Positions 1 through 9,842 are shown, counted from the stretch's first letter. The stretch: DNA of 64,000 bases from Prosthecobacter sp. (GCA_030827515.1 JAUREI010000001.1:1-64000), one strand, 5' to 3'. Notes: generated by a model from the sequence alone, not told the origin. Program-made: numbers and translations.

Positions 1-972
1 CTCGTCCTTCAGATGGGCGGCGGTTTCGGCGGCCGCGGCATCGAGTGCGGCATTCACCTTGGCCTCCTCGCCCTTGATTTCAGCCAGCAGGGCCGTGCGG
101 GCGGCAGTCAGGCTGTCAAGCACCCCGGACAGGCGGGCTGACTCGGCGCGGCGCCAGGCGAGCTGGTCTTCCTGGATGCTTTTGGCGCGTGGCCCAAGAC
201 CGATGATGCCGCTACGCTGGCCGTTGACCTCGCGCTCGAACTCGGTCTGCCAGTGGTTCAGTTCGCCGGCGATCTTCTGGTTCTCGGTCCCCTGCTTGGC
301 GAGTTCGGCCTCAAGTGCTGCCAGGCGTTGGCGGGGGGCGGCGGTAGCCTCGGCGATCTTGGCATCCCGCTCGGCGCGCGCCTTGAGCTCCTCCTCGTTG
401 GGGGGCGCCTCGCCGGCAGTCGCCGGTTTGTCGAGGAAAGACGCGCTGAAGGTCGCATCCCATGCCTCGCGCTGGACGGCGATCTGGGCCTCCAGGGGCG
501 TGATCTTGGCCTCGACGGCAGACCGGCTCTGGGTGGTCGACTGGCGCACAGCCTCGATTTCCTGCTGGCGCTCCTGTTCAATGACGGCCGAGACAGTGTC
601 GCGGAAGAGCAGCAAGGTCAGCGGGTGGGCAATCGTGACCCCCATGAGGGTCGCCACCACTAGGCGCAGGGCAAACTGGGCGAGCTTACGAAAAATGTTT
701 TGGTAGGCGCGATAGGTGGCGAGCAGGGCGCGGTCGACCGTCAGGATAATGAAGGACCAGACCAGGGACACGGACGCGATGACCCACCAGTTGTCGGTGA
801 GGGTCGAAAGCGCGTAGGCGCATGCAATGAAGGCAAAGAAGCATGGGACGAGCACGGTGGCGCCGAAGGCGACGTACTTGCGCCGTTCCCAGGCGGGGCA
901 GGCTTCCAAACTGTCGGTGGCGGCTCCGGAGAGCCAGAAGAAGATCCGTTCCAAGCGTGAGGTGGTGTGCAT
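1..972 (-). CDS. DUF4407-like membrane protein, C-terminus truncated by left window edge
   Basis: Reading the minus strand from ATG at 972 gives an open frame to the edge: MHTTSRLERIFFWLSGAATDSLEACPAWERRKYVAFGATVLVPCFFAFIACAYALSTLTDNWWVIASVSLVWSFIILTVDRALLATYRAYQNIFRK..., then a long coiled-coil-like Ala/Glu-rich segment. TM segments and layout match DUF4407. Absent from the ORF track because no stop lies in the window. Confidence 0.75.
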   Translation of the reverse strand, partial: MHTTSRLERIFFWLSGAATDSLEACPAWERRKYVAFGATVLVPCFFAFIACAYALSTLTDNWWVIASVSLVWSFIILTVDRALLATYRAYQNIFRKLAQFALRLVVATLMGVTIAHPLTLLLFRDTVSAVIEQERQQEIEAVRQSTTQSRSAVEAKITPLEAQIAVQREAWDATFSASFLDKPATAGEAPPNEEELKARAERDAKIAEATAAPRQRLAALEAELAKQGTENQKIAGELNHWQTEFEREVNGQRSGIIGLGPRAKSIQEDQLAWRRAESARLSGVLDSLTAARTALLAEIKGEEAKVNAALDAAAAETAAHLKDE

Positions 973-1042
973 GGGAGCCGGTCGCGCCAGCGCCACAAAA
1001 TGCGGGTTCGGCACACGAAGTCAAAGCCAACTTGTCTCTTCC

Positions 1043-2302
1043 TCAGACGGCAACCGGGGCGGCGGGCAGGCGGATCGTGAAGCGGGTTTCCACGCCCGGC
1101 GTACTGACCAGTTCAATCGTGCCGCCATGGGCCTCAACGGTTCGGCGCACAATGCTCAGGCCGAGACCGGTGCCCTTGATTTCGGGCGAATGATGCTTGT
1201 GTCCGCGGTAAAAGCGCTTGAACACAAAGGGCAGGTCGTGGGCCGGGATGCCAATTCCGTTGTCGCTAACCACCAGCACACAGCCTTCCGGGGACCATTT
1301 GCCGCTGACCCGGATCAGCAGGCCGGGATTCGGGTTTTCCTTGATGGCATTCTCCAGCAGGTTGGTGAAGACCTGATCCCAGTAAAAGCGGTCGCCGACA
1401 AGGACAGCGTCCTCTTCCGGGAAATCCATTTCCACCCGGGTGTCGCGTCCCTCCAGCATGGGCGCCAGATGGTCAAGCGCGTCCTGGACGCAAGCCCGCA
1501 CGTTGAACGGCTCCAGGCTGAGCGCCGAAGCACCATTCTCCAGGCGCGAAATGGTGAGCAGATCCTCAATGATGCGCAGGATGCGCTTGCCATGCTTCTC
1601 CATGACCGTCAGACAGCGCGCACGACTTGCCTCATCCCGGATGACCCCGCTCTGGAGCGATTCGATGTAGCCGTTGATCAGGGTCAGGGGCGTCCGGAGT
1701 TCGTGCGAGGCGTTGGCGACGAAATCACGGCGAATCTGTTCGGTCATCGTCTGCTCGGTGATGTCATAGACCATCAGCCAGACACCGCGTTCGGCCTTGG
1801 CGGGCAGCGGCGCGGCCTCAACGAGATAGTGGCGTGTTCCGAGCACGCCCCCGTCCTGAACGGCCTGGTGTTCGATATCACGGACGTAGCGCCGCTCCTC
1901 GCGCAGGGCGGATTGCGCCAGTTCCGAAATCTGGTGATCGGCCAATTCCTCAAGCAGGGTGCGTCCACGCCGGATGGTCGCCTTGTGCATCAGTCGCTCC
2001 ATGCTGCGGTTGCAGAACTTGATGCGCATCATCTCATCGACAATGACCACCCCCTGACGAATCTCCTGAAGCAGGGCCTCGAAGAGGCGTCGCAGATACT
2101 CCTCCCGGGCAAGGGCACCCTCCGACTCGACCAAGCCGGCAAAGCGGGCCGCGAGTATGTCCGCCTCGGCCGGTCTCAGCCCGGCCACGGTGGTGAGGCG
2201 GTCGGTCAAGCGCCGCCAGCGGCGCTCGCGTGTCCATGCCCAGGCCGCCAGGGCCAGCAGGCAAAACAACAGCAGCGGCGTCAGCGATGTCATGAACGGC
2301 AT
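1043..2302 (-). CDS. phoR: Phosphate regulon sensor histidine kinase PhoR-like
   Basis: N-terminal TM, PAS-like region, HisKA motif FVANASHELRTPLTLINGYIE, ATPase motifs (NLLENAIKE, DNGIGIP, GTGLGLSIVRRTVEAHGG). Adjacent to a PhoB-like regulator. Start assigned at MPFMTSLTPLL. Confidence 0.88.
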   Translation of the reverse strand: MPFMTSLTPLLLFCLLALAAWAWTRERRWRRLTDRLTTVAGLRPAEADILAARFAGLVESEGALAREEYLRRLFEALLQEIRQGVVIVDEMMRIKFCNRSMERLMHKATIRRGRTLLEELADHQISELAQSALREERRYVRDIEHQAVQDGGVLGTRHYLVEAAPLPAKAERGVWLMVYDITEQTMTEQIRRDFVANASHELRTPLTLINGYIESLQSGVIRDEASRARCLTVMEKHGKRILRIIEDLLTISRLENGASALSLEPFNVRACVQDALDHLAPMLEGRDTRVEMDFPEEDAVLVGDRFYWDQVFTNLLENAIKENPNPGLLIRVSGKWSPEGCVLVVSDNGIGIPAHDLPFVFKRFYRGHKHHSPEIKGTGLGLSIVRRTVEAHGGTIELVSTPGVETRFTIRLPAAPVAV

Positions 2303-2348
2303 CGAAAGGCGGCGCGACGAAAAAAGCAAGGGCCGAGCAGACCGGCGG

Positions 2349-3047
2349 TCAAACCCGTTCCAAACCGGCTGCCTCGGCGGCAAACTGATAGCCCGTGCCA
2401 CGCACCGTGACAATGTGGCGACCCGCGTCACCCAGCTTTTCACGCAGGCGCTTGATGTGTGTGTCGAGCGTGCGCGTGGCAACGTCGTCCGAGTAGCCCC
2501 AGACCTCGCGCAGCAATTCCGCGCGGGTGTGAACGGCCGTGGTGTTTTCCATGAGCACGGCCAGCAGCTTGAATTCCGTCGTGGTCAGCTCGATCGGATG
2601 ATCGTCGTGATAACACTTCATGTTCTTGCGGTCGAGCAGGAACGGTCCAACACGCAGTTCGGAAACATGGGTGACTTTCTTGGTGCGGCGCAGGATGGCG
2701 GTGATTCGCAGGGCCAGTTCGCGCGGGGAAAACGGCTTGGTCAGGTAATCGTCGGCCCCCAGTTCAAGGCCGTTGATCTTGTCGGTGACCTGGACACGGG
2801 CAGTCAGCATGATGACGGGCACTGACCGGGTGCGGCTGTCCGCGCGCAGCCTTTTGAACACGGACATGCCGTCCTGACCCGGCAGCATCAAGTCCAGAAC
2901 CACGAGATCGGGTTCGTGCTCGATCACCGCGTTGAGCACCTGCAGACCATTGGTTATGCAGACGCACTCATGACCCTCTCGCATGAGATGGAGGGTGATC
3001 AACTCCGAAATGTCGGGTTCGTCGTCAACGACCAGGATTTTGCTCAT
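2349..3047 (-). CDS. phoB: PhoB-family response regulator (REC + winged helix)
   Basis: MSKILVVDDEPDISELITLHL..., phospho-Asp region LVVLDLMLPGQDG, C-terminal winged helix ending RGTGYQF. Confidence 0.9.
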   Translation of the reverse strand: MSKILVVDDEPDISELITLHLMREGHECVCITNGLQVLNAVIEHEPDLVVLDLMLPGQDGMSVFKRLRADSRTRSVPVIMLTARVQVTDKINGLELGADDYLTKPFSPRELALRITAILRRTKKVTHVSELRVGPFLLDRKNMKCYHDDHPIELTTTEFKLLAVLMENTTAVHTRAELLREVWGYSDDVATRTLDTHIKRLREKLGDAGRHIVTVRGTGYQFAAEAAGLERV

Positions 3048-3220
3048 AGGACGATGAAATACACCAGCCCACACGGGCTCCAACAAATAGTATTTGGTGA
3101 CGAGAACGGCACAAATTACACCGTTCCGGCTTCAACCCAAGAGCTTCGTGACAGATTCGTCACCATGCACCATCTTGAGGCCGGCTCAGGCCGCTGTCAG
3201 TAAAGTTTACCGCCCCCCCA

Positions 3221-4348
3221 ATGAGGCTGCTACTGATCACCGACACCTACCCACCCGAGATCAACGGCGTGGCCCGGACATTGTCGGTCCTGGCTGGCAG
3301 CCTGCTCAAACGGGGCCATGCAGTGGAAATTGTCACGCCTCGTGAGGCGGATCCCGGCGAACCGGGCGACGCACCGATTCGACACCTGGTTCGTTCGCTG
3401 CCCCTGCCCGGCTATCCCGGCCTGCGCTTTGGACTGGCCACGCGCGGACACCTGCTGCGCCTGTTTGAGCACTTTCGTCCGGATGTGCTCTATGTGGCGA
3501 CTGAAACGCCGCTGGGACTCGCCGCGATTCTCGCCGCACGTCGTGCGGGCGTGCCGGTCGTCTCGGGATTTCACACCAATTTTCAGACCTATCTGGGGGA
3601 TTATGCACCCACCATGCTCGCCGCCTTGGCCAGGCCGTTGCTGCGAGCCCTGCACAATCAAACGGCTCGCACCCTGACGCCGAGCGCCGACACAGCGGCC
3701 ATGCTCACTTCCTGGGGAGTCAACAACGTCGGTGTGCTCGGGCGCGGCGTCGACACCCAGTTGTTCGATCCGGATCGCCGCAGCGCGGAGTTGCGCCGCA
3801 GCTGGGGCGCCGATGACAACACATCGGTGGCTCTTTATGTCGGCCGGGTGGCAGCGGAAAAAAATCTCGACCTTCTGGTCCGAGCCTTTGACGTCTTCAG
3901 GTCGGTTCACCCAAACTCGCCCTGCGTCATTGTAGGCGACGGGCCGCGACGGCCAAGCCTGCAGGCGGCACGCCCCGACCTGCATTTTTCCGGTTCCCGC
4001 ACCGGCGAGGATCTGGCACGTCATTATGCCAGCGCAGACCTCTTCCTCTTCCCAAGTGTCACCGAGACCTTTGGCAACGTCGTGCTGGAAGCCCTGGCAG
4101 CCGGCCTGCCGACAGTTGCCTATGATTATGCAGGCCCCCGCCAGTTGATCCGTCATGGCAACAACGGCTGGCTGGCTCCACTTGGCGATGAAGCGGCCTT
4201 TCTTGCCGCTGTCGAGACCGCCGCCGGTTGCCTGGACAGCCCGCAGCATCGAACCGAGGCAAGGGCCCTCGCTTTGGAGCAGGGCTGGCCGCGCGTGATT
4301 GAGCAATTTGAAAGGGAGCTGCTCGAAGTCCAGAGAGACCGCCCTTGA
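3221..4348 (+). CDS. GT4-family glycosyltransferase (Agt/SqdX/MgtA-like)
   Basis: MRLLLITDTYPPEINGVARTLSVLAGSLLKRGHAVEIVTP...; C-terminal YVGRVAAEKNLDLLVRAF and FPSVTETFGNVVLEALAAGLPTVAYDYAGP are typical GT4 motifs. Confidence 0.88.
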   Translation: MRLLLITDTYPPEINGVARTLSVLAGSLLKRGHAVEIVTPREADPGEPGDAPIRHLVRSLPLPGYPGLRFGLATRGHLLRLFEHFRPDVLYVATETPLGLAAILAARRAGVPVVSGFHTNFQTYLGDYAPTMLAALARPLLRALHNQTARTLTPSADTAAMLTSWGVNNVGVLGRGVDTQLFDPDRRSAELRRSWGADDNTSVALYVGRVAAEKNLDLLVRAFDVFRSVHPNSPCVIVGDGPRRPSLQAARPDLHFSGSRTGEDLARHYASADLFLFPSVTETFGNVVLEALAAGLPTVAYDYAGPRQLIRHGNNGWLAPLGDEAAFLAAVETAAGCLDSPQHRTEARALALEQGWPRVIEQFERELLEVQRDRP

Positions 4349-4359
4349 CGCCCGCCTGC

Positions 4360-5265
4360 ATGCCATCGTTGAATTCCGCCATGCCCGAAGACCCTGAAAC
4401 CACGTCCGCCGCCCCCTCCCAGGCTGCCAAGACCAAGTTGCGGGTTCGCACCGTCTTCGTTTCCGACGTGCACCTCGGCATGCCCGACTGCAAGGCCGCC
4501 CAGGCCTCGCACTTCCTGCGCAACACCCTTTGCGATAAACTGGTGCTCAACGGCGACATCATCGACGCCTGGCACCTGCGCCGTCTTGGCGGCTGGAACA
4601 AGGCGCACACCCATTTTATCCGCACGGTCCTGCGCAAGATGGAGAAAGAAAACACCCAGATCATCTACCTGCGCGGCAACCATGACGACATCCTCGACCG
4701 CTTCATCCCGATCACCCTCGACAACTTCCTGATCACCGGAGAACACATTCACCGCACGACCGCAGGCGACTATCTTGTCGTGCATGGCGACGGCTTTGAC
4801 CACGTCACCACCAACCACCCCTGGATTGCCCACCTCGGCGGCATCGGCTACAACCTGCTGCTTCGCGTCAACCGGGTCTACAACTGGTGGCGACGGGTGC
4901 GCGGCAAGGAGAGCTTCTCGCTGAGCCGCTGGGTCAAGCTGAAGGTCAAGTCCGCCGTCAGTTTTGTCGGCCGCTACGAGGAGCAGCTTCAGGAGCTTGC
5001 CCGCGCCAAGGGCTGCAGGGGCATCATCTGCGGCCACATCCACAGCCCGGCCGACAAGGTCATCGGTGAAACCCACTACCTCAACTCGGGCGACTGGGTC
5101 GAATCGCTGACCGCCATCATCGAGCACCTCGACGATCGCTTTGAGGTGATCACGTACGATCAATTCTGTGAGCGGACCGGCCGGGAACCCAAGGGGGGAG
5201 CCGATGTCGCCGAGGTTGCCGGCAAGTCCGGCCCGAACGAATCCGCAACGCACCCCGCCATGTAA
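4360..5265 (+). CDS. Metallophosphoesterase, UDP-2,3-diacylglucosamine diphosphatase/PlcP-like
   Basis: Calcineurin-like motifs: FVSDVHLGMPD, LVLNGDIIDAWHLRRL, YLRGNHDD, LVVHGDGFD, ICGHIHSP, YLNSGDWVES. A TTG at 4345 (overlapping the upstream stop) or ATG at 4381 are alternative starts. Confidence 0.85.
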   Translation: MPSLNSAMPEDPETTSAAPSQAAKTKLRVRTVFVSDVHLGMPDCKAAQASHFLRNTLCDKLVLNGDIIDAWHLRRLGGWNKAHTHFIRTVLRKMEKENTQIIYLRGNHDDILDRFIPITLDNFLITGEHIHRTTAGDYLVVHGDGFDHVTTNHPWIAHLGGIGYNLLLRVNRVYNWWRRVRGKESFSLSRWVKLKVKSAVSFVGRYEEQLQELARAKGCRGIICGHIHSPADKVIGETHYLNSGDWVESLTAIIEHLDDRFEVITYDQFCERTGREPKGGADVAEVAGKSGPNESATHPAM

Positions 5266-5269
5266 CTCC

Positions 5270-5968
5270 ATGCAGGACCACATCCTCACCAGCTTCGACC
5301 AGAACCTCCTCAGCCTGCGCGAGCAGGTTCTCATCATGGCGAGCATCGCCCGCAAGAACCTCGCCGGCGCGATGCGCGGGCTGATGGAACGCGACACGGA
5401 CCTGTGCAATGCCGCGATCGCGGCCGACCAGGACGTCAATGAACTGGAGAAGAGCATCGACCGCCTCGGCATGCAGATCCTTCTCAAGTTCCAGCCCACC
5501 GCCCAGGATCTCCGCCAGGTCATGGGCACGATCCGCATAGCCAACAACCTCGAGCGCATCTCCGATCAGGCGGGCAGCATCGCCAAGCGGGCGCGCGCCA
5601 TCAATCTGCTCCCGGAGATGCCGGAAACCAGCCTGATCCAGCCGGTCTACCATCTTTGCGCCCGCAACCTGGAAGCGGCCATCCAGGCCTTTAGCGACGG
5701 TGACGCCGAAGCCGCCGCCGAGATCCGCCAGCGCGACAAGGAACTGGATGCCGCCGAGAAGCATCTGGATCAGGCCCTGCTCCTGGTCATGGAGGCGCGC
5801 AATGCGCCCCTCGAGGGCTATCTGCACCTCATCTTCATCGCACGCTTCCTGGAGCGCGTCGGCGACCACTGCAAAAACATCTGCGAGGACACCGTCTTCA
5901 TCGAGAAAGCCGAGGACATTCGTTTCGACAAGGCCAAGCGTGTCGCCGTTGCGGCCCCACCACCCTGA
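5270..5968 (+). CDS. phoU: Phosphate signalling complex protein PhoU
   Basis: MQDHILTSFDQNLLSLREQVLIMASIARKNLAGAMRGLMERD...; ends with ARFLERVGDHCKNICEDTVFI, typical of PhoU. Starts 4 bp after the upstream CDS. Confidence 0.9.
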   Translation: MQDHILTSFDQNLLSLREQVLIMASIARKNLAGAMRGLMERDTDLCNAAIAADQDVNELEKSIDRLGMQILLKFQPTAQDLRQVMGTIRIANNLERISDQAGSIAKRARAINLLPEMPETSLIQPVYHLCARNLEAAIQAFSDGDAEAAAEIRQRDKELDAAEKHLDQALLLVMEARNAPLEGYLHLIFIARFLERVGDHCKNICEDTVFIEKAEDIRFDKAKRVAVAAPPP

Positions 5969-5977
5969 ACAAGGGTC

Positions 5978-6457
5978 TCAGGATTCCATGACGATGCGAA
6001 TCCTGCCGGCTGATTTGCCGGCGGATGCGAGGCTGTCAGCCAATGTCGGTCCCTGTGGGACCGGGGGCGCCAACGCGGAGGGAGGATTCCCCTGCTCCGC
6101 CTCCAGGGCGGCCTTGAGGGCACCCTCAACCATCTGGCCGCAGTGAATCTTCATCGGCGGCAGCGGACCGAGCGGGGCGCTGAGTTCCTCGGCGGAGAGT
6201 TGCAGCGCCTCCTCCCGGGTCTTGCCGCGAATCAGTTCGGTGGCCAGGCTCGCGACCGCAATGGCGGTCTGGCAACCGAAGCTTTGAAAGGTGGCCTTGT
6301 CGATCACCCTGCGCCCGTCCTGCTCGCGGAACTTCAGCCACATGCGAACCATGTCGCCGCAGTCCGGACTGCCCACCGTGCCAACGGAGTCGGCGTCGGT
6401 CATCTCACCAAGATTGCGGGGATTCTCCAGGGCTGACTGCAGTGCGTCTTCGTTCAT
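5978..6457 (-). CDS. Iron-sulfur cluster assembly scaffold, IscU/NifU N-terminal-like
   Basis: Three conserved Cys contexts: GSPDCGDMV, SFGCQTAIAVASLATELIRGKT, MKIHCGQMVEGALKAA. Confidence 0.85.
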   Translation of the reverse strand: MNEDALQSALENPRNLGEMTDADSVGTVGSPDCGDMVRMWLKFREQDGRRVIDKATFQSFGCQTAIAVASLATELIRGKTREEALQLSAEELSAPLGPLPPMKIHCGQMVEGALKAALEAEQGNPPSALAPPVPQGPTLADSLASAGKSAGRIRIVMES

Positions 6458-6476
6458 GGCCGTTCAGGGTGGATTA

Positions 6477-9400
6477 CTACGCCAGCCGTCCGCAGCACTG
6501 CTTGAACTTTTTGCCGCTGCCACAGGGGCAGGGATCGTTGCGGCCGGCAGTGACCTTCGGGCGCGCGGGTCCGGCGGCACGCGGCACGATGAGCCGGGGG
6601 CCCTCGGTGGCGGGATCATGCGGCTTTTCCTCGGAAGCCTTGCGCTGCGGCTGGGATTGGGGCTCGCCACCGGCCTGGAGGGCTAGCTGGGCCAGGAACT
6701 GTTCAAAGGCGGCAAGCTGCTGGGTGCTTTTGAAAAGGTTGCCAAGAACCTCCCCATTGATATTGCGCATGAGGTCCGAAAAGATCGAGAAAGCCTCTTG
6801 CTTGAACTCAATGAGCGGGTCCTTTTGGCCATAGCTGCGCAGCGAAATGCCCTCCTTGAGGGCGTCGAGCGCGTAAAGATGCTCCTGCCAGAGACGGTCG
6901 ATGGCGTTGAGCAGGATCATTTTCTCGATCTCCTGCAGCGCCTGAGGATTGGCACCGGCGACCTTGGCGTCATAGGCGTGCAGGATGCGGCCGCGCAGCC
7001 ACTCGCACTTGCCCTCGTAGGAAAGCCCCCGGAAATCATCATCAAGTTCGCGCAGGCCGATCGGGAAGGTCGAGTTCACCCAGTGCAGCAGTCCGTCCTC
7101 ATCCGGCACCCCATCACTGCCTTCGTCCCGCGGCAGGAATTCGTCGAGCCGTTCCTCCAGCCCCTCCTTGACGGCTTCGTCGATGAGCAGGCGCGGATCA
7201 TTGCTGTTGAGCACGTCATTGCGGCGCTCGTAAATGACCTCGCGCTGCTGGTTCATGACATCGTCATACTCGAGCACCCGCTTGCGCCAGGTGTAGTTGC
7301 GCTGCTCCACCTTCTTCTGGGCGCTCTCGACGCTGCGATTGAGCCAGGGATGCTGCAGTTCCTCCCCCTCCTTCATGCCGAAGCGCTCCATGATCTTCGT
7401 CATGCGGTCGGCGGCGCCGAAATTGCGCATGAGGTCGTCCTCGAAGCTGAGGAAGAATTTGCTCTCACCGGGATCGCCCTGGCGCGCGCAGCGGCCTCGC
7501 AGCTGGCGGTCGACACGTCTCGACTCGTGGCGCTCGGTGGCGAGAACGAAGAGACCGCCGAGTTCGGCAACCCCCTCGCCCAGTTTGATGTCGGTGCCGC
7601 GGCCGGCCATGTTGGTCGAGATGGTCACCGCACCGCGCTGACCGGCCCGGGCGACAATCTCGGCCTCCTGCCGGTGATACTTGGCGTTGAGCACCGAGTG
7701 CGGGATCTTTTGCAGCTTGAGCATTCGGCTGACCGTTTCGGATGCCTCGACGCTGGCGGTGCCGACAAGCATCGGCTGCCCCTTGGCGTGACGCTCATGA
7801 ATCATGGCGATGACGGCCGCGTACTTCTCGCGGCGGGTCTTGTAGATGCTGTCATTGTCATCGACGCGCTTCACCGGGCGGTTCGTGGGAATGGTGAGGA
7901 CGTCGAGGCCGTAGATGTCGTGAAACTCCGCCGCGTCGGTCTCGGCGGTGCCCGTCATGCCGCCCAGCTTCTGATAGAGGCGGAAGTAGTTCTGGATGGT
8001 GATCGTGGCCAGGGTCTGGGTCTCGGCGTCAATCTGCACGCCCTCCTTGGCCTCGACCGCCTGGTGCAGGCCGTCGCTCCAGCGGCGGCCGGGCATCTTG
8101 CGGCCCGTCTGGCTGTCGACGATGACGACCTTGTTGTCCTCAACGACATACTCGACGTCCTTCTCGTAAATGCAGTAGGCGCGCAGCAACTGGCTGATCT
8201 GGTGAATGCGCTGTCCCTGATGCGACAGGCGATCCTGAAGCTCGGCCTTCTTTTCCGTCTTCTGGGCCTCGGTAAGGGCTGAATCTCCGTCGATCTCGGA
8301 ATAGAGGGTGGCGAGATCCGGCAGCACGAAGGCGTCCGGCTCGTCGGGGTTGAGGAAGTTGCGGCCCTTTTCACTGAGGTCGGCATCGTGCGACTTCTGG
8401 TCCATGGAGAAGAACAATTCCTCCTTGAGGGCGAACAGGTCCTTCTTCTGGGTGTCCTCGTAAAGCTTCAGCTCGGCCTTCTCCATGGCGCGCCGGAGTT
8501 CCGGATCCTCCATGCAGCGCATCAGCGCGCGGTTCTTTGGCTGGCCGACATGAACCTGGTATAGCTTGCGGCCCGCCTCTTCAACATTGCCGGAGGCGGC
8601 CAGTTCCTTGGCTTCGGTCACCAGGCTGTTGCAAAGGGCCTGCTGACGACGGACCAACTGGTCGACCAACGGCTTGTAACGCTCGTACTGGTGGGTGCTG
8701 TCGGCACCGGCGACCGGACCGCTGATGATGAGGGGCGTGCGGGCCTCGTCGATGAGCACGGAGTCCACTTCGTCAACAATCGCAAAATAGTGGCCGCGCT
8801 GGACCTGCTGCTCGCGGCTGGAAGCCATGCCATTGTCGCGGAGGTAGTCAAAGCCGAACTCACTGTTGGTTCCGTAGGTGATGTCACAGGTGTACTGCTC
8901 GCGTCGAACGTGGGGTGGCTGGTCGTTTTGAATGCACCCGACGGTCAGGCCGAGAAACTGGTACAGATAGCCCATCCACTCCGAGTCGCGGCGCGCCAGG
9001 TAGTCATTGACCGTGATGACATGAACACCCCGTCCGGTCAGCGCGTTGAGGGTGACCGGCAGGGTGCCGACGAGGGTTTTGCCCTCACCCGTGGCCATTT
9101 CCGCGATCATCCCGCGGTGCAGGGCGATGCCGCCGATGAGCTGGACGTCGAAGTGGACCATGTTCCACTTGAGGGGCGTGTCACAAACCTGGTGTTCCTG
9201 ACCGCAGAGCCGGCGCGCGGCGTTCTTCACGACGGCATAGACCTCCGGCAGGAGGTCATCGAGCATCTTCGCCTCGAGGGCGGCAAAGCGCGGCTGGATC
9301 TCGTTCCAGGCCTCTCGCGCCCGGTCAATGCGGGCTTTGCGGTCGTCGAGAGCGGCACCGCTCCAAGCGGATTCGGCCAGGTAATCGCGTTCGAGCGACG

Positions 9401-9683
9401 GAAAATGGGGCTGCAGGGCCTGAAAGTATCCGTCGATGTGGCGCAGGCAGGCATCCACGTCCTCCTCCCCGGCAATGCGCAGGGACACGCCGCCGAGGAA
9501 ATGGGGTGTGTGAAAGGCTCTGAACTGCTGCTTCCAGGCGGCGCATTTTTCGCGCAGCGCCTCTTCGGGGAGCTTCTGCAATTCGACTTCCAGGCGGTTG
9601 ATCTCGGCCACAACCGGCTGCAGGCGGCGCACCGTGCGCTGGTTCTTGGTGCCGATGATTTTTTTGATGATCCAGTTGAACAT
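6477..9683 (-). CDS. secA: Preprotein translocase subunit SecA
   Basis: MFNWIIKKIIGTKNQRTVRRL...; MIAEMATGEGKTLVGTLPVTLNALTGRGVHVITVNDYLARRD; AGRGTDIKLG; C-terminal zinc motif CPCGSGKKFKQCCG. Confidence 0.97.
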   Translation of the reverse strand: MFNWIIKKIIGTKNQRTVRRLQPVVAEINRLEVELQKLPEEALREKCAAWKQQFRAFHTPHFLGGVSLRIAGEEDVDACLRHIDGYFQALQPHFPSLERDYLAESAWSGAALDDRKARIDRAREAWNEIQPRFAALEAKMLDDLLPEVYAVVKNAARRLCGQEHQVCDTPLKWNMVHFDVQLIGGIALHRGMIAEMATGEGKTLVGTLPVTLNALTGRGVHVITVNDYLARRDSEWMGYLYQFLGLTVGCIQNDQPPHVRREQYTCDITYGTNSEFGFDYLRDNGMASSREQQVQRGHYFAIVDEVDSVLIDEARTPLIISGPVAGADSTHQYERYKPLVDQLVRRQQALCNSLVTEAKELAASGNVEEAGRKLYQVHVGQPKNRALMRCMEDPELRRAMEKAELKLYEDTQKKDLFALKEELFFSMDQKSHDADLSEKGRNFLNPDEPDAFVLPDLATLYSEIDGDSALTEAQKTEKKAELQDRLSHQGQRIHQISQLLRAYCIYEKDVEYVVEDNKVVIVDSQTGRKMPGRRWSDGLHQAVEAKEGVQIDAETQTLATITIQNYFRLYQKLGGMTGTAETDAAEFHDIYGLDVLTIPTNRPVKRVDDNDSIYKTRREKYAAVIAMIHERHAKGQPMLVGTASVEASETVSRMLKLQKIPHSVLNAKYHRQEAEIVARAGQRGAVTISTNMAGRGTDIKLGEGVAELGGLFVLATERHESRRVDRQLRGRCARQGDPGESKFFLSFEDDLMRNFGAADRMTKIMERFGMKEGEELQHPWLNRSVESAQKKVEQRNYTWRKRVLEYDDVMNQQREVIYERRNDVLNSNDPRLLIDEAVKEGLEERLDEFLPRDEGSDGVPDEDGLLHWVNSTFPIGLRELDDDFRGLSYEGKCEWLRGRILHAYDAKVAGANPQALQEIEKMILLNAIDRLWQEHLYALDALKEGISLRSYGQKDPLIEFKQEAFSIFSDLMRNINGEVLGNLFKSTQQLAAFEQFLAQLALQAGGEPQSQPQRKASEEKPHDPATEGPRLIVPRAAGPARPKVTAGRNDPCPCGSGKKFKQCCGRLA

Positions 9684-9842
9684 GGGGAAAAGAGGGACGG
9701 TCTGCGCTGCGGGGCGCGGAATGTGGAGCCGAACATATTGAAGCGGATGAGGGACTTGGCAAGGACGAGCGGTGCGGCGATCGCCGGGGACGGACGCAAA
9801 ATCCTCCTCGCATTTCGCGCCGCCCTCCGGCATCTTGCCAGC

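Noticed and set aside
59-706. Plus-strand ORFs in the first 1 kb (59..706, 253..663)
   Set aside because: Antisense to the DUF4407-like minus-strand frame, which shows coherent TM segments and family-like sequence.
827-2410. 527-aa plus-strand ORF over phoR
   Set aside because: No recognisable domain; fully opposite the histidine kinase with all HK motifs.
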